A stretch of 64,000 bases of DNA from assembly GCA_963575745.1 (NCBI GenBank), contig CAUYUJ010015960.1, positions 832,171-896,170 on the forward strand. Reading direction: 5' to 3'. Of the stretch, positions 21,530 to 32,912 are shown one piece after another. The DNA is from Prorocentrum cordatum (Eukaryota; Sar; Dinophyceae; Prorocentrales; Prorocentraceae). The position numbers and the translations under genes are program-made. Position 1 is the stretch's first letter. Each line of letters opens with the position of its first letter. The notes under the pieces are model-generated. The model was given only the letters and a program-made list of their open reading frames with translations. It had not been told where the DNA came from and made no database searches.

Positions 21530-21725
21530 ACGATAGGGGGGGATAGGCACAGGGGAGGATGCATCGACCCCCAATCGCCCATTGATCGCCGATAGGGGCC
21601 CGATAGCCCCACCCCGCCCAGGAAGGTGCGGATTCACGATCGGGGTCCTATCGCCGAGCTGTCCACGATGTATCGCCGATTCCAGGCCGATGCATCCCCC
21701 CTATGCCCATCCCCCCCTATGCGTG
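21530..21725. repeat. Foldback of GATAGGGG / CCCCTATC blocks
   Basis: AGGGGAGGATGCATCG near 21552 is mirrored by CGATGCATCCCCCCTATG near 21689. Between them are repeated GATCGCCGATAGGGGCCC-type and GGGGTCCTATCGCCGA-type blocks in opposite orientations. Confidence 0.6.
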
Positions 21726-21737
21726 CACTGGAGTGGG

Positions 21738-21795
21738 GAGGAGGAGGAGGAGGAGGAGGAGGAGGAGGAGGAGGAGGAGGAGGAGGAGGAGGAGC
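21738..21795 (+). repeat. (GGA)n microsatellite
   Basis: A near-perfect run of GGA triplets. Confidence 0.9.
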
Positions 21796-21833
21796 CATCC
21801 CCCCCTATCGTTGCCCGTTCCACCAGGACCCCT

Positions 21834-21992
21834 TTGTCGGGCCCGTCTCTCCACAGGAGGAAGCTTCAAAAGTAGTCAAAACGTAGTCTGGGGACGACTT
21901 TTTGACTAGTTTTGCCCATTTTGCGGGCATTGTTTGGGGTATTGTTTATGTTTCGCCCGAAATCCCCCTGTAGGGGGACACGCCCGACTTAA
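21834..21992. mobile_element. TIR element, family A, copy 6
   Basis: The right end is intact (TCCCCCTGTAGGGGGACA, CGCCCGACTTAA). The left end is decayed (TTTGTCGGGCCCGTCTCTCC). The interior AAAAGTAGTCAAAACGTAGT matches copies 2 and 5. Confidence 0.75.
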
Positions 21993-22344
21993 CACCAGGA
22001 CCCCTTTTCCTGTGTTCCAGATCTTCCTTCCCCTCCGATGTTCCTCTGCAGTCCCCCAACCGTTGACCCCCCGGATGCTAGCAGCGCTGATCCAGTCACC
22101 CGGCCACGAAAAAATCATCAAGTACCGATGTCGATAAATGTATCCCCTATATCCCAAGTATTGTTTCTTGCTTTCAGTGTCACGCTTCCGCCTCAGCACA
22201 CCTGTGTTCCGTCCTGCTCTCCTCTCTGTTCCTGTCCCAGTAAGTAGTTTTCCACTCATCGTCATAATCACTCACGTTCGGACCTTCTCACATTCACAGT
22301 CTCTCATGTTCAGACGCAGTCACACTCAGATGCACTATTCATGT

Positions 22345-22575
22345 GATTATGTATGTATGTGTGCATGCATGCATGTATGTGTGTATGCCTGCATGTGTGT
22401 ATGCATGTATGTGCGTATGCATGTATGTAGGTAGGTAAGTAGGCTACGTACGTATGCATGCATGCATGAATGTATGCATGTATGCATGCAGGCATGTATG
22501 TTTGTATGTATATATGTAGATATCTGCACACATGCATGCATACATACATTCATCCGTATTTACACACATACACAT
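22345..22575. repeat. (ATGT)n microsatellite, polarity changes midway
   Basis: ATGTATGTGTGCATGC-type repeats to about 22525, then ACATACATTC-type repeats. The two halves form an imperfect inverted repeat. 'YIHT'-like frames are artefacts. Confidence 0.85.
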
Positions 22576-22805
22576 ATAGATCCACATATGCATGAATGCT
22601 TGCCCCCACATGATCATACGGTTTCGCCGTTGTGTAACACCATTATTGAGATTCGTACCATTGTTCACCTTTCTCGTCTTAGGGTTCCTCGTCGTATACC
22701 TCTTCTTCACCTTCTAATTATGATTATTCATCGTTCTTTCTTAGGCGTCGTCCTCATCGTATTCATCGCCTGCTGCTGCCGCTCGTGCTCCTTCTTCAGA
22801 GGAGG

Positions 22806-22861
22806 GGGACCAGGAGGAGGAGGGGGAGGGGGACGAGGACGAGGACGAGATGATGATGCTT

Positions 22862-22894
<33 letters not shown>

Positions 22895-23103
22895 CTGATG
22901 ATGATGATGATGATGATGCTGATGCTGATGCTGATGCTGATGCTGCTGATGCTGATGCTGCTGATGATGATGCTGATGCTGATGCTGATGCTGATGCTGA
23001 TGCTGATGCTGATGCTGACGCTGCTGATGCTGATGCTGATGATGATGATGCTGATGCTGATGCTAATGATGATGATGACGATGACGATGATGATGATGAT
23101 GAC

Positions 23104-23173
<70 letters not shown>

Positions 23174-23175
23174 TG
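22806..23175 (+). repeat. (GAT)n / (GATGCT)n satellite
   Basis: A GGA-rich start, then GATGAT and GATGCT hexamers, ending in ~80 bp of pure GAT. Poly-Asp and poly-Met frames are artefacts. Confidence 0.9.
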
Positions 23176-24290
23176 TGACTTGTGCCAGTTCCTTGGTCAG
23201 CTAGTAGAGCCGTAGTTTCTTCTGCGCTGCGTGGGTTGACATCTCGGACAGGATAGGCGCGCCGCGTCTCCGCCGGCGGTGGCCACGCGGGTGTTCGCGC
23301 TCCCGCGCCCGCCGCCCCCCAGCAGCGCACTGCCGATCATCGTCGGGTGCGCGCTCGGCTGAGTGGCCGAAGCTGCGCATGCGGTCCAGCAGCTCATCAC
23401 ACAGTCGGGGCGCTGCAGAAGGAACCCTTTTCGTTGGGGAGGGGCTCGGTGTTCCTTGATTATTCTGCAGTTTGCCTTCGGTTTTCCTGAGGCTTTCCAC
23501 TGGAAATCGAAGTTTGACTTGTGGGCAAGAGGGGCCTCGTTCCTAATTTCTCGTTCCTTAGGTCAACGCCCCGACGGTATTGCTTCTGTCTGCGTGGCAT
23601 TTGGCCATGCAGTGGTTGGAGTAGTTGAGCAGCTCTGCTGGGGCCGAGCCGTAGCTCGAACCGAGCGAGGGTGAGAAGCTTTAGGTAATGCTTTCCATGT
23701 TGGGTCGTAGCCGGTGTTGGGAATTGTCTTTGGCGTATCTGTCGCCGTGAGACGGCGACTCGGCTGTGGAGGCATGCCCCCATGCAGATTTTGGGATAAT
23801 GGTGAAGCGCTTTCGCGCAGGGGTAGTTGATATCATAGCTTGTTCCCAAGTGCATCATAAGTCGGAGTGCAGTGGCGTCAAGACGTGGCATATACGTTGT
23901 TGGTGGTAATCAGGCGGGCGTCACAGGTAGGGGAAATAGCCTTCTCGCTATTGGCGTCTCCGCCTGCTGGCCAGTAGTCACGCTCTGACATCGCAGTGGT
24001 ATTAGCGGCATACCATGCCGTGCCGTGGAGAACGCACGTATGAGATAGGCCGAGCTGGCCACGCGCGAGTCAGGCCAGATCCGCTACCAGACAAAAAATG
24101 AGGCAGACATCGTGAAATGCAGAAGTGGTGGTAAAGGATGGGTTTGGGAGGCATCTTCCAGGAGCAGGGCTCGTTTCCGATGCGGCAGCGGATCGATGGC
24201 TGCTCTCTCGATCTGGGCATCTCGAGCGCCGGCCCCTCGAACAGCAACCGGCCGCGCGGACGCTCGCTACGCTCGCTTGCATGCTATCCA
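23176..24290. other. Low-repeat sequence, no gene recognised
   Basis: Minus-strand frames at 23201-23500 and 23460-23891 (99 and 143 codons) have ordinary amino-acid composition but no motif I recognise. Exons are possible. Confidence 0.35.
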
Positions 24291-24329
24291 GCCCTTTGCC
24301 CCACGTTCAGGATTCTTGTGGTGTCTCGG

Positions 24330-24800
24330 AAGCCTTCTTGGGCCGCATTGGGGCCACCTTGGGCGTCTTAGGGCGATCCTGGGGCGTCTCGGGGCCCCCC
24401 TCCTCCTCCTCCTCCTCCTCCTCCTCCTCCTCCTCCTCCTCCTCCTGAAGAGCCGTTGTTCGTGGCAGTCTTGGGAATTCCGATCCAGGTCAGAAGGCAC
24501 CGCCGAGCGCAGTTTCGCAGACGTCTGGCATCGGGCCCCCGCAGGAGGTGGATTGCCAGCAGCAGTGATGGTGTCTGGTACCCCTGCCGCGTGATCGGCG
24601 TGAGTCCGTGGCAGAGAGATTCATCACGAGGTCCTGTTGATCCTCCTCCTCCTCGTGCCCTCTCGAGGGCCTCTTGAGACCCTCTTGGCCCGTCTTTGGC
24701 CCCCTTGGGTCCGAAAAAGTCGCGCGAGAGAAGACGCAACAAGCCCTCGGCAAGCCCTGCCACGCCCCACCAGATTTGGCAACTTGCGCCCTGGGCTCCC
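24330..24800 (-). repeat. TTGG-phased degenerate repeat with CTC tract
   Basis: TCTTGGGCCGC, CTTGGGGCC and CTCTTGGCCC motifs recur every 10-12 bp at 24335-24395 and again at 24660-24715. A CTC triplet tract lies at 24400-24446. Confidence 0.5.
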
Positions 24801-26015
24801 TAAAGACTCATCAGGAGTGACGATTTAGATTTAGAGGATGAGGCAAAGGACATGCCCACTCCGTGCGCAGCGGTTCGGCGGCGGATACCCAAGCTGTGGC
24901 CCATTATCCCACGTCAATCGCGCTTCTGTTGCCGATCTGCGCCCTTTCAGTCCACAGACCACGCCTGACAGGTTCTAGGTCCACCCGCTGGCGTGCGTAA
25001 CCCGTTGAGCGCGCCCGCTTTCTGTGCTTTCTGACCCCTCGCGCTCTCCTCATCATCCACCCGTTGGCCTGGCCAACCCGGTCCCGAACTCCTCCCTGCC
25101 CTTCATCCTTGTCTCCTCCCAGGTTGCTCCTCCTCCTCTTCCTCCTCCCTGGCGGCGCCGGTCAGGACCCGTGGGTCCCGCGCGCTGACGGCGCCCGTGG
25201 ACGCGGAGAGCCAGATCTGCATGCCCCGCCCTTGGCGGAAGGGCGTGGTGCAGGAGAGGGGTCGAGGAGGGGGGGGGGTCGGGTCGGATCGGAATGAATC
25301 ATCATCAGCCTATGCGGTAGCACGTGAATGGAACGCACAGGAGCGTAACACATATGCGACAAAGAGCTTGCGGGCAAGCGCCCCTGGCCCAGGCTGGTGG
25401 GAAGCAGGCAGGTGTGACATCACACCCAGGATACACGGCGGCCACTGCCGCGATTGAAGCTTCTTTGAGCTGTCCAGGTCGCGGAGGCATGGGAGGCTCG
25501 AAGGCCCGAGAGGGCGTGCGCCAACCCAGCCGTGAGGGAATCGGAATATGAAGGGAGAGACCAACGAAGAAGTAACAGGCGACCAGCTCGGATACTGCAA
25601 CTGCATGAGCGGCAGCTCAGCATACCATCTTGCAGTGCAAAGATGGACAGTCGACGCTAAGCCCCACGACGTGGAAACGTGTACCTGAGTTGGGCAGCGG
25701 CAGGGCGAAGACGACTGGCGAGCAGGAAGAAACGACTTAAGTCACGAGCCTGAGCGACGACCAGAAGCTCACCGGGGACAAAGGGGGGGAGCCAGAGGGG
25801 AGGGGGGAGTAGAGGGAGGCGGATGAAGGGGAGGATGGGAGGGGAGGAGTGAAGAGGCGACGGTGCCTGGGCCCCAGCGCCCTCGGATGCCTTCGGGGAT
25901 CCAGCGGCGCTCGCGATCTCGAGAGGGAATGTATGGAGAGATCTCCAGGAGGGGGAGGAAACGGAGGACTGCCGAGAATCCAGATGCGTTGGAAAGAAAC
26001 TTCGGGCGAAGAGAA
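24801..26015. other. No gene recognised
   Basis: Mixed sequence. Short frames on both strands; none with a domain. Confidence 0.4.
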
Positions 26016-26515
26016 TTATGCACATGCACCGATCCTGGCAAGGCCCATCTTTGGCCCAGGATCGGTGCATATGCCTTCCTGGCCAAGGTAGGAGGGCGTA
26101 TGCACCGATCCTGGGCTCTCAGGATGGGCCTGGCCAGAATCGGTGCATGTGCATAGTTCGTTTTCCTCTAAAACTTGAGACTGTTGGACCTCCAATGTGG
26201 CCGTGGAGGCGTTGGAAAGAAACGATGGATTGCAAAAAACCCTGGATTGAACGAAGGATTGCAATCCTGGGTTTTTTTGCAATCCTTCGTTGCAATCCTT
26301 TTTTGCAATCCTTCGAGACTGTTGGACCTCCAATGTGGCCGTGGAGGCCCATCTTTGGCCCAGGATCGGTGCATATGCCTTCCTGGCCAAGGTAGGAGGG
26401 CGTATGCACCGATCCTGGGCTCAGGACGGGCCTGGCCAGAATCGGTGCATGTGCATAGTTCTTTTTCCTCTAAAACTTGAGACTGTTGGACCTCCCATGT
26501 GGCCGTGGAGGCGTG
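26016..26515. repeat. Duplicated ~170-bp unit rich in hairpins
   Basis: Units at 26041-26215 and 26347-26512 (306-bp spacing) share CCCAGGATCGGTGCATATGC, whose inverse GTATGCACCGATCCTGGG follows within each unit, then AAAACTTGAGACTGTTGGAC. Between the units (26228-26283) a third inverted repeat has arms GATTGCAAAAAACCC and GGGTTTTTTTGCAATC. All frames are shadows of these inverted repeats. Confidence 0.8.
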
Positions 26516-26687
26516 TGGCCAGTCGCGTGCAACTTGGCAGGAAGTCCAGGTCAGTGGCCGCAGCGGTCTGTGTCCGAGCGGCTCACGCCGTGCCGACGGC
26601 CCTCGGATAGCCGTGGCGGTGTCCTCGGTCGTGGGGTGCCCCGGGAGGGCAGAGTGGATAGGACGAAGAACGAGGATAATGCAGAGC

Positions 26688-26885
26688 AGGGGGGAGAGGA
26701 GGAGCGGAAGGAGTAGGAGGAGGAGCAATGGAGGAGCAGGGGGGAGAGGAGGAGCGGAAGGAGTAGGAGGAGGAGCAATGGAGGAGCAGGGGGGAGAGGA
26801 GGAGCGGAAGGAGTAGGAGGAGGAGCAATGGAGGAGCAGGGGGGAGAGGTGGAGCGGAAGGAGTAGGAGGAGGAGCAGTGGAGGC
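26688..26885 (+). repeat. 50-bp purine-rich tandem repeat, four units
   Basis: GGGGAGAGGA recurs at 26691, 26741 and 26791, with GGGGAGAGGT at 26841: an exact 50-bp period with almost no divergence, so a recent expansion. Confidence 0.95.
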
Positions 26886-27059
26886 CGACGGTATGGGGAG
26901 AACGAGCCTCGAAGGGCCCGCCGTAATTTGTCACGTCGGCGTTGCCATCGAAATGAGACATGAGAATGCAGGTCTCCCAGCCAGAGCGCCCCTTGGGCCG
27001 TGTGAGTGCTTGGCTAGGCTGTGCTATCGACGCGCGTGTGCCCGAGCACTTGGGAGCAG

Positions 27060-27740
27060 TCGTGGAGGGCTGGGCAGTAATGGGGCAGTCTTGGTCAGTG
27101 CCGGGATAACCTCGGGGGCTCTCTTGGGCCTCTTTGGGCCTTGGGACCCTCTTGGGCCTTCCGTGAACTGGTCTCTCTACTCCAGATTTCGTAATAAAAG
27201 GGAGGGGGTCTGGACCCTCCAAGACAAGCCATTTCAGACCCCCCCCCATGGGAGAACCCTCCAAAACATCGTCCCCAGACCCCCCCAGGCCCTCCAAGAT
27301 AGCTTGGAAAAGACCCCCCCCCGAAATGAGACCCCCCTCCCTTTATTACGAGATCTGGGGTATTTTTCTGGTGCCTTCGTGGAGCCCTCTGGGGCTGCGC
27401 GGGGGGGCGTCTTGGAGGCCTGAAAGGAGTCTTCTCGGGGCGCTCGTCGGGCCGGTTGGGGCCTTGCTAGGCTCCTCTTGGGCCCCTGTTTGGCTTCATC
27501 GGGGCTCTATCCAGCCGCCTGAAGGTTTCCGAAGCCCATCTGAGAGCACATGAATAAGCGAAGGCAAGGCCACGCGGAATTTGAACAGCTAATATGTGTT
27601 GCATGTACGTCGCATCTGTGGGGGCGTCATGGGGGCTCCAGGGCCATCGAGGAGACGACTCGGGGCAATTTGGGGCCATCGTGGAAGCATCTGGGGCAGT
27701 CTTCGAGGCCACCCTGAGCCATCCTGGGTCATGTAGAGCC
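27060..27740 (-). repeat. TTGG-phased degenerate repeat block
   Basis: CTCTTGGGCC, CTTTGGGCC and TCTTGGAGGCC motifs recur at 10-12-bp spacing at 27110-27165, 27400-27500 and 27620-27720. A foldback element (27182-27358) interrupts it. Confidence 0.5.
27182..27358. mobile_element. 177-bp foldback/TIR element
   Basis: The left arm 27182-27211 begins CCAGATTTCGTAATAAA and continues into GGGAGGGGGTCT. The right arm 27329-27358 is its near-perfect reverse complement. The centre has CCTCCAAGAC and CCTCCAAAAC blocks between C-rich runs. Confidence 0.75.
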
Positions 27741-28302
27741 GCTCGAAGCGCATCTAGAAAACGGTAGGCAACACATTGAGGGCCCCTCGGTGTCCCGGAG
27801 GGGCGCCGAGGAGCCTATAGGGCCCTCCGAAAACGGGATTCGGAACCCTCTGGGGCGAAGGGACAGCAGGGGAGGGGACCATCGGGGAGCATCCTGACTC
27901 CCCACACGCCTGCCACCTCTTGGCAGGCACGCGTGGACGGTGCCATGGTGTTGGGTTCGCCGGCGGGGTCGGCCCGTGCAGGCGGCGGCGGGGCCCCCCT
28001 TTGCGCGTGGGTCGGTGAGGTCGACGGCGCGTTTCGGGTCGGGCGAGAGGGAGGGTTTGGGAAAGGGGGGGTTACGAAATCTGCTGCATGTAGCTGGTTT
28101 CGGCCCCGCCGCCGGGCCCATTCCTCGATACACGGGCGCCTCCAGCGCCGGGAGGTGCCGGGAAACAAATCAGCTACGTGAGCTGAGTCTCACCCCCCCC
28201 CCCCTTTGCTACCCCCCCCCTTTTGCACGACCCGAGCGTTGTGGATATGAACAAGTTTGAGTAGTGTTCCTGCCCGGATGAAGCAGGCGGAGCAGAGGTC
28301 GG
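27741..28302. other. No gene recognised
   Basis: Mixed and C-rich sequence. A fragment resembling the family-C interior (ACCATCGGGGAGCATCCT) lies at 27869. Confidence 0.4.
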
Positions 28303-28473
28303 TCGGGGGTGGACAGACCTCCTACCCCGACACGTCGATGAGCGAATCGGCCGTTTTCGGTTCGCGAGAGGGCGTCGCGGCCGTCATCTTGGCGGGTCCA
28401 GGTCCGTTGGTTTCGGTCCTAGGCCGCTTTCACTAAGGGGAGGTTTACTAAAGGGAGGTTTGTCCACCGCCGA
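28303..28473. mobile_element. TIR element, family F, copy 1
   Basis: 171 bp with ends TCGGGGGTGGACAGACCTCC and GGAGGTTTGTCCACCGCCGA. The interior GACACGTCGATGAGCGAAT and CGTTTTCGGTTCGCGAGAGG is shared with copy 2 at 29617. It is flanked by ~50-bp direct repeats (28254-28303 and 28475-28522, GTTTGAGTAGTGTTC...), too long for an ordinary target duplication. Confidence 0.75.
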
Positions 28474-28554
28474 GTTTGAGTAGTGTTCTTGCCCGGATTA
28501 AGCAGGGGGAGCAGAGGTCGGGAGCTTTGAGACGGGGGTCCATGCAAACGGGGG

Positions 28555-28745
28555 TCGGCCACAGCGCCCGATCCTGCAGGATCCTGCAGGGCCAGGGTCG
28601 CACTGACCCGGGCTCGGGTGCAGGATTCCACAGCTGTTTGCAGGATCTTTCGCACTGACCTGGGTCTGGGCGCAGGATCTTGCAGGATCTCGCAGGATTA
28701 TGTAAGGCCTGACTGACCCGGGTTTTGGACTGACCCGGGTCAGAA
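28555..28745. repeat. Degenerate GCAGGATC / ACTGACCCGGGT repeats
   Basis: TGCAGGATC-type blocks and CACTGACC(C/T)GGG blocks alternate four to five times, spaced about 40-60 bp. Confidence 0.65.
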
Positions 28746-28797
28746 GATCCCAGAAGAAGGGGGGGCCCGTGTTCTTCCTGCACGCGGCCAGGGTCCT

Positions 28798-28923
28798 GGC
28801 ATCGCTCGGACGTGTGCATTTTTTCTTCGGCGAGGACCATCGAGGAGCATCTTTGATCATTTGGCGAATAAACCACGCACGAAACCGACAAAAAGCACAG
28901 GGAATGGACGTCCGAGCGATGGC
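28798..28923. mobile_element. TIR element, family C, copy 2
   Basis: 126 bp, ends GGCATCGCTCGGACGT and ACGTCCGAGCGATGGC; the interior is almost identical to 20602-20732. Confidence 0.8.
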
Positions 28924-29616
28924 GAGGGGTCCCTCGGCCCCCAGCCTGGTCCGCGCGGCCTTCGCGGGCACGCGGTCGTGCCGCTGCCCTCCTCCTCATC
29001 CCCCGCCTCCTCCTCCCGAGGTTCGGCATGAGCGATGACGACGCAGAGGAGGACGAGGGTGGCTCCGATGACGGCGCAGGCGCTCCGTCCTCTTTTCCTC
29101 TCTGAAGGCCTCCAGGAAGTGCTCACCTGCCCCCTGGAGGAGCAGGAGGCGCAGGAAAGAACGGTTGATGATGGTAACGGAGATCCGCAGAATGGGGAGG
29201 AGGATGAGGAGGAAGAAATCGCAGGGAGAGGGAGGCGAAGGATGCCGGGAGTTGGGGAAGGGGGGAAGGGGGAGGAGGATGTGGAGGAGAAGGAGAGGGA
29301 CAAGGTACAGGGGGAGAGAGGAGGATAAGGAGCAGCAGTGGGAAAAGGTGGAGCAGCAGCAAGAGAGAGAGAGGGAAGATGAGGAGGAGGCACATTCCGT
29401 GGAAGACGGCTGCTAGCGGAAATTGAAGGCGCATGTGTATATAATATGCATATAACGAGGGGCCGGGTCGAACGTCGACCACAGATGCCGGCGCGCCGGA
29501 GGCCCTCCAAGATCGCCCGAAGACTGCCTTGGATCGCTTAAAAACGCGCTTCGGGACCGCCAAAACGGGCCATAACGGCCCCAGATTGACCACGAGGCTT
29601 TGAAGACGCCCCAAGA
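28924..29616. other. No gene recognised; purine tract inside
   Basis: 29160-29400 is GGA/GAG-rich. 29490-29616 carries short CCAAGATCGCC-type phased motifs on the plus strand, opposite to the neighbouring blocks. Confidence 0.45.
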
Positions 29617-29788
29617 TCGGGGGTGGACAGAACCCCCAATAGTGACACGTCGATTAGTGAATTGTCCGTTTTCGGTTTTCGAGAGGGCGCCGTGGCCGTT
29701 ATTTTCCAGGCTTGCGCCCGCCAGGTTTGGGCCCGAAGTCGTTTTCACTAAACCACGTTTTACTAAAGGGAGGTCTGTCCATCCCCGA
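29617..29788. mobile_element. TIR element, family F, copy 2
   Basis: 172 bp, TCGGGGGTGGACAGA to TCTGTCCATCCCCGA. The flanking pentamer CAAGA occurs immediately before and after, a likely 5-bp target-site duplication inside a CCAAGA-type repeat. Confidence 0.8.
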
Positions 29789-30049
29789 CAAGAGGCCTCC
29801 AGGAGGCCTCCCAAGAGGCAAACATCATTCATAGATCAATGGAATTTGACGGATTTGGGTTTTCTCGCCTTTTTTCGACTTCCCAACGCTCCAAGGCGGC
29901 CCGAGACGCTTCCAAGGACGCCCCAATACAGTCTCGTTCTGTCTTTCTTTATTTATCCGTAAGGGCTTCGCCCCCATGCCGCCGCCCCCCGCTCTTAGAA
30001 TGGGACTTGCCAGAACTGTGTTGGGATGTCTGGACGCTGACGTGAAGCA
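29789..30049. other. No feature recognised
   Basis: Unique sequence with a few phased CCAAG motifs. Confidence 0.35.
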
Positions 30050-30385
30050 ATGTCGGGACTTCACGCGAGGGCCAATATTAATGTACGCTGGTTTATGGCT
30101 TCGGTGGCGCGAATCTTAGGTCATGTACAATGGTTTATGGCTTCGGGGACGCGACTACTGCGTACTTCACGAGGGGTTGTGGCCTCGAGGACGCAAATAT
30201 TGTTTAATTTACGAGGGTGTATGGCTTCGGGGACGCGAATATCGTATGATGTGCTAGGGTTGCTGGCGCGGGCCTTCGGGGATGCGAATACGGTGTAATT
30301 TACAACGGTTAATGGTCTCGGGGGCGCGAATATGGTGTAATTTACGAGGGAGTATGGCCTCGGGAACGCGAACATCATGTATTTT
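30050..30385. repeat. ~42-45-bp minisatellite, about seven units
   Basis: Units carry ATGGCTTCGGGGACGCGAAT and TTTACGAGGGTGT. GGCTTCGG or a variant occurs at about 30096, 30138, 30181, 30222, 30271, 30313 and 30357. Confidence 0.8.
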
Positions 30386-30599
30386 CACCTGTCCCACGCC
30401 CCCCCAGGAATTCAGACAACGCGATTTTGGCGTGGTAACAAAGCTGGCTTGGGGCTCTCCCCCTCGCGCGTTCAGCAACAATTAACAGTAAGGAAGCAGA
30501 AAGCAGGACTGTAACAGTGGAAACTGGGAACTGCAACTGGCAAAGGGAGCTGCAATCCTCACCCTCGCAGCCTGGTGGCCCCGCAGGTGGACCGGCGGA

Positions 30600-30722
30600 C
30601 TTATTTCTCTCTCCGTCTCTCTCTCTCTCTTTTTCTATCTCCCTCTCTCTTGTTCCCTCTCTCTTTCTGTTTCTTTCTATCTCTCTCCCTCCCTCCTTCC
30701 CTCCCTCCCCCTCTCTCTTCTA
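30600..30722. repeat. CT-rich microsatellite
   Basis: CTCTCT/CCCTCC runs leading into the CATA array. Confidence 0.85.
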
Positions 30723-31725
30723 TACACACATACACATGTTCATTTTTAGTTATCTAAATATGTATAAACATACCTGCATACATACGTACAAACATACACA
30801 TATACATACATACATACCGGCCTACCTACATACATACACACGTACGTACGTACATCTATACATACCTACATACATACATCCATACATGCACACATACATA
30901 CATACATACATGCATACAACCATACACACCCACACACTCATATATATATACACATGCATATACGTATACACCTACAACTACGTTTCCATACATACATGCA
31001 TACATACATACACACGTGCATACTTACATACATACATGTATACATACATACACACGTACACACATACATACATACATACATACACACACATACATACATA
31101 CATACATACATACATACATACATACATGCATGCATGCATGCATACATACACACACACCTACACACATACGTCCATACATACGCACACACGCACATGCGCA
31201 CATGCATACATACATACACGCGTACGTACGTGTAGACATACATACATACACACATATATACATACATACATACATACATACATACATACATACATACATA
31301 CATACATACATACATACATACATACATACATACATACATACATACATACATACACACACATGCATACATCCATACATACATACATACATGCATGCATGCA
31401 TGCATGCATGCATGCATACGTACGTACATACATACATACATACATACATACATACATGCATACATACATGCATACACACATGCATACACACATGCAAACA
31501 AACATACATACATGCATGCATGCATACACACATACACACATGTATACATGCATACACACATACATCCACACGTCCACACATCCATACATCCAGACATTCA
31601 TACATCCATCCATGCCCTCATCCATCCATCCATCCATACATACATACATACACACATGCACGCGTACACACATACGTGTATCTACTTGTGTACACATATA
31701 GACACAAGTTTACACACATGAGCAA
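30723..31725. repeat. (CATA)n satellite, about 1 kb
   Basis: ACATACATAC tetranucleotide repeats with CACA, CATG and CATC variants. The purest segment is 31245-31360. The 394-codon frame rich in Tyr-Ile-His-Thr is an artefact of the 12-bp phase. Confidence 0.95.
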
Positions 31726-32080
31726 CATAGTATATTCACGTATGTAAGCAGTGTGCACATTTGCGCGTGCATGCAGCGTTTCCCCAAGTTGTTCCCCTTC
31801 TGGAGAACGGCTGATCCCTCCCGGCCTCGACGGATGGAGAGCAGGATCGGTAGAAAGGGAGGGGGGTGAATAGAGGGAGGGGCAGGGGAGAGGAGGTTGA
31901 GGAAGATCGAGGGAAAGGTCAAAGGTGAGAGGGGGAATATCGAGGGAAGATCGAGGGAGGATCGTGGGAGGAGGGAAGATCGGGGGAGGAGGTCGAGGGG
32001 AAACCGAGGGAAAGTCGAGGGAGGAGGGAAGATTGAGGAAGATCGATGGAAGAGCGGAGAGTCGGAGTCGGAGGGTAGCA
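31726..32080. repeat. GATCGAGGGA-type minisatellite
   Basis: GATCGAGGGAA(A/G) and GTCGAGGGGAAA variants recur ten or more times between 31860 and 32060, with irregular 14-28-bp spacing. 31726-31860 is unassigned. Confidence 0.7.
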
Positions 32081-32108
32081 CCGCATCGGCGATGCATCGC
32101 CGATGCGG
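32081..32108. repeat. Perfect 28-bp palindrome without spacer
   Basis: CCGCATCGGCGATG is followed directly by its reverse complement. Related half-sites (GCATCGCCGATGCATCGCC) occur again at 32178-32205, next to ATGCATTGGC. Confidence 0.9.
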
Positions 32109-32239
32109 CTCGGTGTGAGGCCCGATCTTCTTCACGCCGACGGCGCCGGTGCATCACCAATGCATTGGCAACGCATCGCCGATGCATCGCCGATGCGGTG
32201 CGATCCTCCGGTCGCATCTACTCCGACCCCATCGATCAG

Positions 32240-32370
32240 GAGGGGAAAAACACAGCCACAACGAAAAACATAGGAAGTGCGGGGGGGAAGACGGAGACTC
32301 CGAAAATGTTGGAAAATACAGGGGACTATGCTATCTGTGGCTATTTTTACTCTGTGCCCCAGGGCCCCTT
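32240..32370. repeat. Dispersed repeat, family B, copy 5 (shortened)
   Basis: AGGGGAAAAACACAGCCACA at the left, CATAGGAAGTGCGGGGGGGA and GAAAATGTTGGAAAATACAG inside, GTGCCCCAGGGCCCC at the right. Confidence 0.65.
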
Positions 32371-32735
32371 CAATCGAAGAGTTCTCCAGGAAGGGGGAGG
32401 GAGGAGGTCGACCCGCCCCTCATATCCCACCAGGGCCTGCTGCAGGCGTCGGCCAGCACGGGTCTATCGATACGAAGGATGGTAGTGGAACTGTATATTC
32501 AGCATCGCACTGAACCGCAACACATAAATGATTATTGCGAACCCCCCTCGACCGCAAGTGCTCCTCCTTTTTCCTTCCTTCGACCGTAATGGTTGCATCT
32601 CCAGTGGATCCCCCACCCCCCCGCCCGTGCGCAGGCCTCTCCCTCGGGAGGGGCAGGGGACGAGGGCACCGCGATGCGAAGCAGCTGCTCGCGCGAGAGG
32701 GAAGAGAAGGGCAGAGGCGAGGGCGCCCGTGCGGA
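32371..32735. other. No gene recognised
   Basis: Mixed sequence leading into a purine tract. Confidence 0.35.
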
Positions 32736-32797
32736 GGAGGAGGAGCAGGAGGAGGAGAAAAGGAGGAGGAGGAGGAGGAGGAGGAGGAGGAGGAGGA

Positions 32798-32830
<33 letters not shown>

Positions 32831-32912
32831 GAGGAGGAGGAGGAGGAGGAGGAGGAGGAGGGAGGAGGAGGAGGAGGAGGAGGAGGAGGAGGAGGAGGAG
32901 GAGCAGCTGCAG
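32736..32912 (+). repeat. (GGA)n purine tract
   Basis: Almost uninterrupted GGA triplets with one G-run at 32800-32807. Confidence 0.95.

Noticed and set aside
30517-31701. 394-codon frame rich in Tyr-Ile-His-Thr
   Set aside because: Pure translation of (CATA)n; the minus strand gives an equally long Cys-Met-Tyr-Val frame.
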